Positions 56,200 through 64,000 of a DNA stretch of 64,000 nucleotides are shown piece after piece. The notes under the pieces are model-generated. The model had not been told where the DNA came from. It made no database searches and saw nothing but the letters and a program-made list of their open reading frames with translations. The stretch is from Ascarosepion bandense (taxonomy: Eukaryota; Mollusca; Cephalopoda; Sepiida; Sepiidae): contig JBBBDQ010000750.1 of assembly GCA_037127315.1 (NCBI GenBank), positions 1,519,501-1,583,500 on the forward strand. Direction: 5' to 3'. Positions within the stretch are counted from its first letter, which is position 1. Each line of letters starts with the position of its first letter. A program made the translations under genes and the position numbers.

Positions 56200-56480
56200 T
56201 TTTCCCCCACTAAAACGTGGATACGGCACAAAGTTAAGGTTTAATATGGGGAGTACGAACGCGTGCGCACGGACAAGGGTAAAAAATTTCTCAGACACCC
56301 GCAACCGCCGGTCGTGCTTGTACCACCGGTTAATCTCTTTGATGCAATGGGCTGGCACAGCCTCTCAGTATAATTTTTGTCAATTGCTTGTCTGTCCTCG
56401 GACAAAGATACAACGGAACCGCACTCTGCCCGAGGACAGGAATGCAACTGAGAGATGATAAACCCACCTTACGCAGCAGG
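56200..56480 (+). other. GC-rich structured block ending in a donor-like site
   Basis: An island with clustered CpG (ACGAACGCGTGCGCACGG) in AT-rich surroundings. Nested inverted repeats CTCTCAGT/ACTGAGAG (56362-56369, 56447-56454) and TGTCCTCGG/CCGAGGACA (56393-56401, 56430-56438). It ends CAGCAG|GTAAGT at 56480/56481, a consensus 5-prime splice site. A 99-codon plus frame and a 68-codon minus frame overlap; neither is recognised. Could be a first exon, an ncRNA or an unclassified repeat. Confidence 0.3.
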
Positions 56481-56483
56481 TAA

Positions 56484-56539
<56 letters not shown>

Positions 56540-57162
56540 GTGTGTGTGTGTGTGGATGAATAAAACTAATAAGAATAAAACTAATCAGAATAAATTTATT
56601 TATTTTGTTTTTTTTTGTGGGGGGGGGTTCTTTCAACGAGTATTTTGACGTATGGTCAAGTACTTAGTTTGTTTCTTTTTTTTATTTCCCCTTCCCCCCT
56701 CCCCCCACCCTCCCGTTTATACTCGGTGGGTTTTTCGAGACGGATTGAAATATATTATAACAATTATTAATATTATTATGTCATTTTTCATCATATTTCG
56801 ATTTCTGCTATGGTCGCACTACCAACCAAGTCTGCGTGTTTTTCTATCTTCCCCATCATCCCTAGCGTTACATAGACAAAGTTCTCCTATAAAAGAATAT
56901 CATAGAAATTGTTTTTCATTGTATTTAATATATTTTCCTGTTGTTTTGTTTTGTTTTTTGTTTTTAAGAAAACTATAATAGTTTTAAAAAATTATTACGA
57001 AATATCGACAGCTAAGGGAAATATGAATAATAAGAAAACTGATGATTCTATTTATTAGGACCATTTAAAGAACAAACAGATAAATTTAAGAATATATGAA
57101 GAAAAATTCATGTTAAAATAGTAAAACAGAATTTCATATTGAAAAACAAAATTCAATAAAAA

Positions 57163-57219
<57 letters not shown>

Positions 57220-57229
57220 AACATGTTAT
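56481..57229. other. Microsatellites and unplaced sequence
   Basis: TA at 56484-56529, TG to 56552, ATT trinucleotide at 57165-57195, TA to 57220. No gene. Confidence 0.6.
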
Positions 57230-57600
57230 GGAAATTAACGAATTTTAACGAAACTTGGTTATAAACAACTGACAATTTGAAATGAATTGTTTGAACATTA
57301 TTTTTTATTGATACTCGTATTTAAGTAGATATTCTGTTTTCTTAATTAAACAGTATTATATATTTATATCTAGTGACCGAAGACGTTACCAGATCAAATG
57401 GTAGCTTCCCCTTTTTTGATAGGGGTCGCAGGTTCGAATCCTACCGAAAGACACACATTTTCGTAATAAAAATTCATCGTAAATAATCAGGCCAATAGAT
57501 ATAAATATATAATACTGTTTAATAAAAAAAAAACAGAATATCTACTTAAATACGAGTATCGATAAAAAAATAATGTTCAAACAATTCATTTCATATATAT
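57230..57600 (+). mobile_element. Family L tRNA-SINE between inverted arms
   Basis: GTGACCGAAGACGTTACCAG with GTCGCAGGTTCGAATCCTAC (canonical box B, about 57426-57445) lies between arms about 57275-57350 and 57510-57595, both carrying GATACTCGTATTTAAGTAGA or its complement. The whole can fold with the tRNA-like part in the loop. Confidence 0.7.
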
Positions 57601-57604
57601 ATAT

Positions 57605-57833
57605 ATGTCCAAATGAGTAAAGAACGAAGAAAATAATTGCAACGTTTAAAACATTATTTAAAACAGTGCTCAATAGAAAAATGAATATTTATTATTATTA
57701 CTTTAGAACATGCACAAATTACTACAAAATAAAAATGATCATTAACTATCTGATGAGACATTGTTCTTTCAATGTCGAAGCAAAATGTACAATTTTGAAG
57801 TACTTTGTAGTTTGTACATGTTCTAAAGTAATA

Positions 57834-57845
<12 letters not shown>
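57605..57845 (+). mobile_element. Fold-back repeat with hammerhead, family A
   Basis: Starts TCCAAATGAGTAAAGAACGA as at 6151 and ends in TA repeats. Contains hammerhead core copy 4. Confidence 0.6.
57740..57815 (+). ncRNA. Hammerhead-like core, family A copy 4
   Basis: AACTAT (stem I), CTGATGA (57750-57756), stem II GACATTG/CAATGTC, then GAAG instead of GAAA. The core base change should inactivate it. Confidence 0.55.
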
Positions 57846-57881
<36 letters not shown>

Positions 57882-57944
57882 CGACTGAGCTCTCTAGAGA
57901 AGAAACTTTTTTCTTTTCAAATAATAATAATTTCCTTTGTCTGT

Positions 57945-58075
57945 TTCATGCGCCTATGGCTTAGGAGGTAGCAACTCTGTCTGACACCAAATCGGTCGAG
58001 TTTCGATCCCGGCCAGAAGTAAGTGGATATGTCTAGCTATACTGATGAGCTGTGGAGCAGGCTTGTATGTGGGTG
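57945..58075 (+). mobile_element. Hammerhead SINE variant, ribozyme broken
   Basis: Box A CTATGGCTTAGGAGG, box B GTCGAGTTTCGATCCCGG, then GTCTAGCTATACTGATGAGC followed by a deletion that removes GAAAC. Confidence 0.6.
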
Positions 58076-58627
58076 AGATATATATATATTATTTTCGTGG
58101 TGAAGGATATTGGTATGGTTAACAATTTTTTTTTTATGTATGCTGAAGGTGGACAGGAATGTGTTTTTATGTATGTATGTGCAATAGAACTTGTATCCGA
58201 CAAGTGAAGTGTAAGACATTTTGATAATGTATTGTTTTGTATATCATCGTGTATATTTGTCTGTGATACAATTTCCCAAAGGACATTCAAACATATATAA
58301 AATGTTCACATAGAAGATTTGCTTGTATTAAATTTAGTACAATATAGAATTCGTTTTATGTTTATACTGTGGTCAGTGGGGAATATATTAGTACTAACGA
58401 AATTTTTTATGTCTTCTTCATCTTTTTTCTAGTTAAAATGTATTTGATTACGGTATAGTAGATCGATATGTTTTAAGAAATATTATGTTATTTTTTTTAT
58501 TTCAATCAATATTTCTAATAGCTTGTCTAACTTGTTCAACAAAGACGTAATTAGGAAGAGAGTTAGTGATGAGAGTTTGTTTAATGTTTTTTTATTTAGT
58601 GTAGAAATGTTTTTTCTTGGAGTACTT
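58076..58627. other. No gene recognised
   Basis: AT-rich unplaced sequence. Confidence 0.45.
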
Positions 58628-59035
58628 GTGATGTGCGTTGTGATGGTATTAGTTGTTGGATGTGCATTGTGGTGCACATGGATGCACGTTGTGCTGCAGG
58701 TGGATGGACGTTGAGACGCAGGTAGCTGTTCATTGTGTTTCAGGTGGATGTGCATTTTGATGAAGGTGGATATGCGTTGTGGTGCAGATGGATGTGCGTT
58801 GTGGTTCAGGTGGAGGTACGTTGTGATGCAGATCGATGTGCATTGTGATGCAGTTGGATGTGCGTTTTGATGAAGGTGGATATGCTTTGTGGTGCAGATG
58901 AATGTGCGTTGTGGTTCAGGTGGAGGTACGTTGTGATGCAGATCGATGTGCATTGTGATGCAGTTGGATGTGCGTTTTGATGAAGGTGGATATGCGTTCT
59001 GGCGCAGGTGGATGTGCGTTGTGGTGCCATGGATA
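58628..59035 (+). repeat. Minisatellite derived from the SINE head
   Basis: Degenerate units of about 30 bp of the form GGATGTGCGTTGTGGTGCAG + 8-10 bases, about 13 copies. Blocks at about 58805-58890 and 58915-59000 are near-identical, showing a higher-order duplication of about 110 bp. The array runs directly into a family A SINE. Confidence 0.85.
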
Positions 59036-59370
59036 TCAGCTCGGAACGAAAAATTTCAATTCGAAATCCAGCAGAATTCCTTGCATTCACTTATGCGCCA
59101 GTACACTTTTAAAAGTTTTAATCCGTCTCTTCTCCATCCATAAATGGGTTAAATAGCTTTTTGTTAAATAGCAAGACAAATTAGGTAAATCTGACTGATC
59201 TGGATAAAAGGATTGAACAGTAGGACAGATTGGGTTCTGTAGCCTTTGTTAGCAACTAATATACCACAAAAAGTAATAGCAACCTACTGCGTCAAAATAT
59301 TCTGCTCAGTCAGACATGTTTTTTCGGGACATGATCGCCCAAATGTGTATCACGTATGGCTCTTAACTAA
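59005..59370 (+). mobile_element. Family A SINE, dimer-like
   Basis: Head GGATGTGCGTTGTGGTGCCA, degenerate box B (AATTCGAAATCC), middle to about 59165, then a second middle and tail (GTAGGACAGATTGGGTTCTG, TTTTTTCGGGACATGAT). Confidence 0.75.
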
Positions 59371-59435
59371 GTTAAATTGTGCAGAGTTTATCAATTTTTA
59401 TATCTTTTTTGTAATGATCATAGCATTTATATATA

Positions 59436-59437
<2 letters not shown>

Positions 59438-59489
<52 letters not shown>

Positions 59490-59655
59490 GAAGATTGTCA
59501 CTGGACTGAGCAGAGTCATGCCGACTTCAGAGTTTCGTAAAGGCACTATTATGATGTTCTTAATTTGCGGATTATAAAAAAACCCTGGGGTGTAAGGACA
59601 TCATTGCGGTGCTTTCACGAAACTTCGAAGTCGGTACAAGTCTGCTTGGATAAGT
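59438..59655. repeat. (TG)n plus inverted pair of repeat Z
   Basis: TG run to 59487. Then GACTTCAGAGTTTCGTAAAG...ATGATGTTCTTA (about 59522-59557) is repeated in reverse complement at about 59598-59640 (TAAGGACATCATTGCGG, TCACGAAACTTCGAAGTC). Confidence 0.7.
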
Positions 59656-59799
59656 GACAAACTTTACCGCATTAATCCTAATAACGCGCTATCTCTGTCT
59701 CAATATCGAGCACTTTACGACAAAAACATTCCCAAATATCTTTTCACCAGTAAACTACTAAAAAGCAACAATCTTGGCACTATGCATCATCGCAATTCA

Positions 59800-59843
<44 letters not shown>
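59656..59843. other. Unplaced, then (TA)n
   Basis: Unclassified sequence, TA run 59805-59843. Confidence 0.5.
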
Positions 59844-59847
<4 letters not shown>

Positions 59848-59955
59848 GCTCTCACACTCTGTTTGAACATTCTAGAAGAATGGTAAACTTTGAAAAAACA
59901 GCATCTATGCATCGTTCATTCAGTAATGAATTAGAACACTTGTAAAGAGCTTTTA
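59844..59955 (+). mobile_element. 5-prime extension of hammerhead SINE only
   Basis: AAGCTCTCACACTCTG through CATTCAGTAATGAATTAGA matches the first about 110 bp of 61486-61790. It breaks off into a LINE fragment before the tRNA-like part. Confidence 0.65.
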
Positions 59956-60700
59956 TCCTCAAAACCTTACTTTATAGATCTGAGTCCTGGATGCCATACA
60001 GAGCGCATATTAAGAAACTTTGATGTCTTTCACAAGCGCTGCCTCCGTATAATTTGCTGTTACACTCTCAAAGATCATATTTCCAAGATAGATCTTTTCA
60101 CAAAAAATGGCACAAGCGGAACTGAAACTTTTTGATTCAGTCACTGTTAAGATGGTTCGGCCATGTTGTTTAAAATGAAGATTATAAAATGGCAAACATT
60201 CTGATGTGCAGCCAATTGCTTGATGTGGCTTGAAACGTTGGAAGGACCCTGCTTCGTTATAAAGACAAACTGAAGCTTAACCTAGGAGCAGCTAACAGCT
60301 GACTCCTTCAAATTGTCTTCATTAAATCGAATGGAGTGGAGGTCAACTTGTCATCGGGGCATTACTAAAACTCGATCTTTCATGCCAATTTCTCCATCTG
60401 TGACTACGTTCAAGTGTCCAATTTGTCATTTGTTCTGTTAGTCCAAAACTGGTTTGAAGGTTCACACCCGCCATAAACACCCAGAATCGGCTTCTGACTC
60501 CTAAGCGGGCGATTTCAAATGCTCCCTCTGCACCCTGTTATGCAAATCCAAGCGCAAATAAGACACAATGGTAAAACTTTACATTTTATGTACCAAACAA
60601 ATCTGACAGTCATACGCCGAAATCGACGGGAGAGTCTGTAGGGGCTTCGGTGATGCTTGTCAAATTGGCCTTGTGACAAACACAACCGAAGTCTCCACAA
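59956..60700 (+). pseudogene. LINE C-terminus with C2H2 zinc-finger codons
   Basis: A fourth LINE type. DVFHKRCLRIICCYTLKDHI (about 60020-60080) matches the post-RT segment of a widespread non-LTR family (F..RCLR.IL...W.D.I). Then a decayed segment, and finally KCPICHLFC-stop-SKTGLKVHTRHKH (60408-60480): C-x2-C-x12-H-x4-H apart from one internal stop. A second partial finger FKCSLCTLLCKSK starts at 60511. Many stops; dead. Confidence 0.6.
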
Positions 60701-61485
60701 TTGGAAATATCAGAAGGTTGAAGGTTTTATCAAATATGTAGAGATAAGTATTTCTTTGTACATTAAAGTAAAAATTCTTATTAACACAATAACAAAATGG
60801 TAAGAAAAAAATAAAATATTCATAGAGAAAATGCATGTAGTTAATTGTTCAAAGAGAAATGTAAGTATGTCCTGCAGAAGTTTGGAGTTCATAGTTGATA
60901 ATAGCAGAATGTATGTATGTAAAAAGATTAAAAAGGTTGCTAATAAAAGTGTGTTCTTTTCATTTCTATAGCCAGAGAAAAAGTGAAGAGGAAAGTCAGG
61001 CAATAAAGAAGATTGTATTTATCGAAGTCAGTTGAAGTATCTTGTTGTTGTTTTCTTTGACGGTGTTTGGGTGAAGACGAAGAAATGAAAATTGGAAAGA
61101 GATGAATATGTGACGCGTCCTTACGTCCGGATCGGCAAATTAAATTTTCTTTAGTCACATTGCTACGAATTCCTTTCAGATTCGCTCCCATGTCGGACTT
61201 ATTTGACCCGTATAAGTAATGACTGGATCGAAACCACATATCCATTTTCTAGGTGTTAAGAAAAATTGACCGGGGTCATAGATCAATTTGCTATTTTCTA
61301 TCCAATCAGAATCTTAAATCTTACTTTTCACACTGACTTATGAAATTTGCTTTGGTCAGGGTTTTTCAAAATGTTTTTAATCGTTTTTATACATTTTTGC
61401 AGGTGTGCAATGTTACTTTTTCCACTTGAGTTAATTGTGACGTGATATAGGATTTGTATTCTATAAGTGCATTATATATATAGTA
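60701..61485. other. No gene recognised
   Basis: Ordinary AT-rich sequence. Minus frames of 97 and 101 codons (60710-61003, 60940-61245) have no recognisable domain. Confidence 0.4.
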
Positions 61486-61789
61486 TTTACGCTCTCACAC
61501 CCTGATTGAGCACTCCGGAAGAGTGGGAGACTTTGAAAACAGTATCTACTCCGGCATATACGCATCGCTCATTCAATAATGAATTAGAGCACTATGGCTA
61601 TTGGACGTGTATAATGATATACGCGCTAAAATGTCTGCCTTCTTCCACCGAACGCCCATAGCCCAGAGGTAGAATCGCCGACTGACGCCAATTCGGTCGG
61701 GTTTCCATCCTGGGTAAAAAAGCAATCGGAGTCTAATCGTACTGATGAGCTGTGATACAGCGAAACAGATCTGTCTTCGGATGACTATA

Positions 61790-61790
<1 letters not shown>
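61486..61790 (+). mobile_element. Hammerhead SINE (family B), reference copy
   Basis: About 305 bp flanked by TA-rich sequence. 5-prime extension (GCTCTCACACCCTGATTGAG ... TCTGCCTTCTTCCACCG), tRNA-like region 61653-61715 (box A TAGCCCAGAGG, box B region GGGTTTCCATCC), then the hammerhead and a TA tail. Closest to the inferred consensus. Confidence 0.75.
61728..61788 (+). ncRNA. Hammerhead ribozyme, family B copy 6
   Basis: CTGATGA (61742-61748), stem II GCTGT/ACAGC with GAT loop, GAAA, stem III palindrome CAGATCTG closed by A-U, cleavage triplet GTC. Stem I: outer AGTC/GACT, internal loop, inner CGTA paired with TTCG/G by one wobble and one mismatch. All core positions intact. Confidence 0.75.
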
Positions 61791-61831
<41 letters not shown>

Positions 61832-62254
61832 TTAATTTCTAGACCTGTTGATATATATTTCACAGTCTAAAATATTATGAATATCTGTACAAACACCTGT
61901 ACCCAATAAATATGATATTTATAGCATTAAAAAGCAATGTGGGATTTTTAAAATCGATTAATTACTTTAAAAGTTTGTATTTTTACATTTTTACATTTTT
62001 ACAAGGAAACCAATTTATCGGATATAGACTACGGGCGGTCCCAGCGAGAGATGAGCGTTTGTGTAATAGATAACTCGACCTTTGATATCAAATGCTTTCC
62101 GGTGACCTAAATTTTATCAGAAAAGGCACATGCTATTTTGAAATGGTTTCTATAATAGAAAAATGGAATGCGGCTGTTGTATGCTTAGGCAGAAATTAAT
62201 TCATTCAGATAAGGTCTATTAACATTCAAAGGAAAAAAATTGAATGTCTGATCA
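61791..62254. other. (TA)n then unplaced sequence
   Basis: TA run to 61828. No gene recognised after it. Confidence 0.5.
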
Positions 62255-63334
62255 TATATATTCTTCTTCTTCTATGCGACCATGGCTTTCCACGTTTCCC
62301 TATCCCTGGTGGCTTTTAACACGCTTTCTCCTGTTACACCACGGAACCCCCGTTCTGCCATCCACCCCCTCAGGCCTGTTAAGTATGTTACACCCTGTTT
62401 TCCTCTGTCTCTCCTTCCCTCTGTCTGACCTGTCAGTATCTGATTCTCCAAGTCCTCCTTCTTCATTGCATGTCCCAGGAAATTTAGCTGTCCCTTCCTG
62501 ATGCTCAGTAATTAATTTCCTTTTCGTTTCTTTCCAAATCCTCATCATTGCTCACGTGCTCGATCCATGATATTCCGCAGTATCCTTCTGTAGAACCACA
62601 TTTCACTTGCTTCAATTTGTTCCTTCATCTTCGATGAGATTGTCCAGCATTTACTGTCATATTTAAGAACTGACATCACATAGCAATCCAGAACGCTTCT
62701 TTGTTTCTCGCGAAATTTTCCTGTCTCTTAATACTCTACTCAGCTTCTGGAATGCGTCCTTCGTCATGACCAATTTGCCTTCGGATATTCCTGCCGCACT
62801 TTCCGTCTTCTGTTAGAAGACTTCCCAGGTATTTAAATTTTTGTACTTGCTTGATTTAGTCTCGCCCACCTGTATTTGGCATTTTGGGCTGCTATTTTTG
62901 TTGATGACCATGCATTTGGTTTTCTGGCAGTTTATTTTTAGTCATTTCTTGTCACTCTCTTCAGCTACCTTCTGTAGGAGGTCTTGTGGTTTCCTTTCCG
63001 TGTGTGCTATCAGCACTGTATAATCTGCGTACCTTATGTTGTTCAAATTGTGGCCTCCCATGACGAATCCTAGCATAACTTCTAGGGTCTCCAGAATAGT
63101 TCTGCTGTACAAGCTGAATAGATCCGGTGAAAAGACACATCCTTGTTTTACGACCGTTTCTATATTTGTATATCTGCCGAATTCGTTACCTGTCCGTATG
63201 CAAGTGGTTCGCTGCCAGTAGAGATTCTTGATTATTCTTATGTCTTTTCCCACATATGTCCAGGTTGCTGAGCATTTCTATCAATTCTTTGTGGCGTACT
63301 TTGTCGAACACCTTCGCATAATCGATAAAACATG

Positions 63335-63340
<6 letters not shown>
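62255..63340 (-). pseudogene. RTE-like LINE, longest copy, YADD mutated
   Basis: About 1.1 kb on the minus strand from the palm (FDKVRHKELIEMLSNLDICG) through RIIKNLYWQRTTCIRTGNEF, KQGCVFSPDLFSLYS and GHNLNNIRYADYTVLIA, to the C-terminal KKEDLENQILTG and KRGRQ-like end. The catalytic box is YADY, so the second aspartate is lost. Longest frame 103 codons (62942-63253). Confidence 0.7.
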
Positions 63341-63365
<25 letters not shown>

Positions 63366-63934
63366 TATACTTTAGAATAATCAATATTTGATTAAAAAAC
63401 AATGAATTTTGACGATTTCACTTAAATTCTAAATATTATTGATGTCATCTAAATTTGTATTGTGAGAATCATTGTTAGTTTTTGTGTTTCAAAAATTGTT
63501 TGAGGAACAACACATTTTCCCTACGATAAAAAATCCTGTGTTATCCACACACACTGTTTGTTTTCCTGTCAAAGAATCAATTTCTTCTCTCATTTGAGGA
63601 ACTTTTGCTCAAAAATGATTAAAAAACAGTTTTATTCTTTTTATTTTTTTAAGTTTTACCCCTAACAAGAATTTCTAAAAGCGTATATAACTATCAGAAT
63701 ACAATTATTTTCTGGAACCTACTAGAACTTTCTAGAATTTTTTTTGAGCTTTTAAAAAATTTTTGCTACTTTCTAGAACCTGTTTTGTTTATTTGTAAGT
63801 GGGTATATTATGCTATAGCTAAAAGCAGTTAAATTGATAAAAGTAGACAAGTATTATTCAATTCCATCATTAACAAATTGAAAAATAAAACACCTGCAAG
63901 TTTTCAATTTTTGTTCGAACATTATTATACATTG
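63341..63934. other. No gene recognised
   Basis: TA run at 63349-63370, then AT-rich sequence with repeated CTAGAACTTTCTAGAA-type motifs near 63720-63780. Confidence 0.5.
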
Positions 63935-64000
63935 GAGGCTCTTCGTGGTCGAGAGGTCTAAGACGTTGCCAGATCAAATGGTAGCTTCGCCTATGTAAAT
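63935..64000 (+). mobile_element. Family L tRNA-SINE head, cut by window end
   Basis: GGCTCTTCGTGGTCGAGAGG and TCTAAGACGTTGCCAGATCA resemble the D-arm and anticodon-arm text of a leucine-type tRNA and match the head at 57380-57400 (GACGTTACCAGATCAAATGG). Box B would lie beyond the window. Confidence 0.6.

Noticed and set aside
57426..57445. Functional tRNA gene
   Set aside because: Box B is canonical but no full cloverleaf can be drawn; flanks match other SINE copies.

Overview
This is animal genomic DNA with no host protein-coding gene that I can recognise. The most likely source is a mollusc, probably a coleoid cephalopod. The reasons are a dominant tRNA-derived SINE resembling the cephalopod SINE group, several LINE families, Helitrons, Penelope-like remnants, and exceptional microsatellite density (GATA, TA, CA, CTTT, CT). 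The species assignment is inference. Almost every open reading frame in the window is either translated low-complexity repeat or a decayed retrotransposon fragment.

Layout. 1-5.5 kb: CT/GA-rich low complexity, including a minisatellite of about 184 bp built from two alternating monomers. 5.5-9 kb: Helitron end, fold-back repeats with hammerhead cores, a head-to-head pair of 305-bp tRNA-SINE/hammerhead units, and a mariner-type MITE. 9.8-15.2 kb: SINEs, RTE-like LINE fragments, Helitron copy 1. 15.7-18.1 kb: GATA arrays split by a LINE. 18-20.5 kb: T/C-rich DNA. 20.5-25.5 kb: hAT-like MITE, nested SINE-in-LINE insertions, and a composite retroposon with a 5S rRNA head and a tRNA-SINE body inside a LINE. 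25.5-36 kb: GATA arrays, Helitrons 2 and 3, SINEs, a tandem hammerhead-like array. 36.8-41.8 kb: a large inverted repeat and the longest LINE remnant. 41.8-47.9 kb: three copies of one unclassified repeat, Helitron 4, more hammerhead SINEs. 47.9-49.6 kb: CTTT low complexity. 50-54.5 kb: a Penelope-like remnant with a GIY-YIG segment, a nested solo LTR, and a LINE containing a SINE. 54.5-64 kb: hairpin repeats, a GC-rich structured block ending in a strong splice-donor-like sequence, a minisatellite grown from a SINE head, a LINE with zinc-finger codons, and the best full-length hammerhead SINE.

The main biology is a retroelement community. Two LINE groups (a CR1/Jockey-type with a conserved 3-prime tail, and an RTE-like one) sit alongside several tRNA-derived SINE families. 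One SINE family carries the LINE tail, which suggests it borrows that LINE's machinery. Another couples a tRNA-like promoter region to a hammerhead ribozyme. One insertion, flanked by a perfect 12-bp target duplication, fuses 5S rRNA to a tRNA-SINE. These last two are the strongest candidates for something under-described. All alignments were done by eye, so copy numbers and boundaries are approximate.
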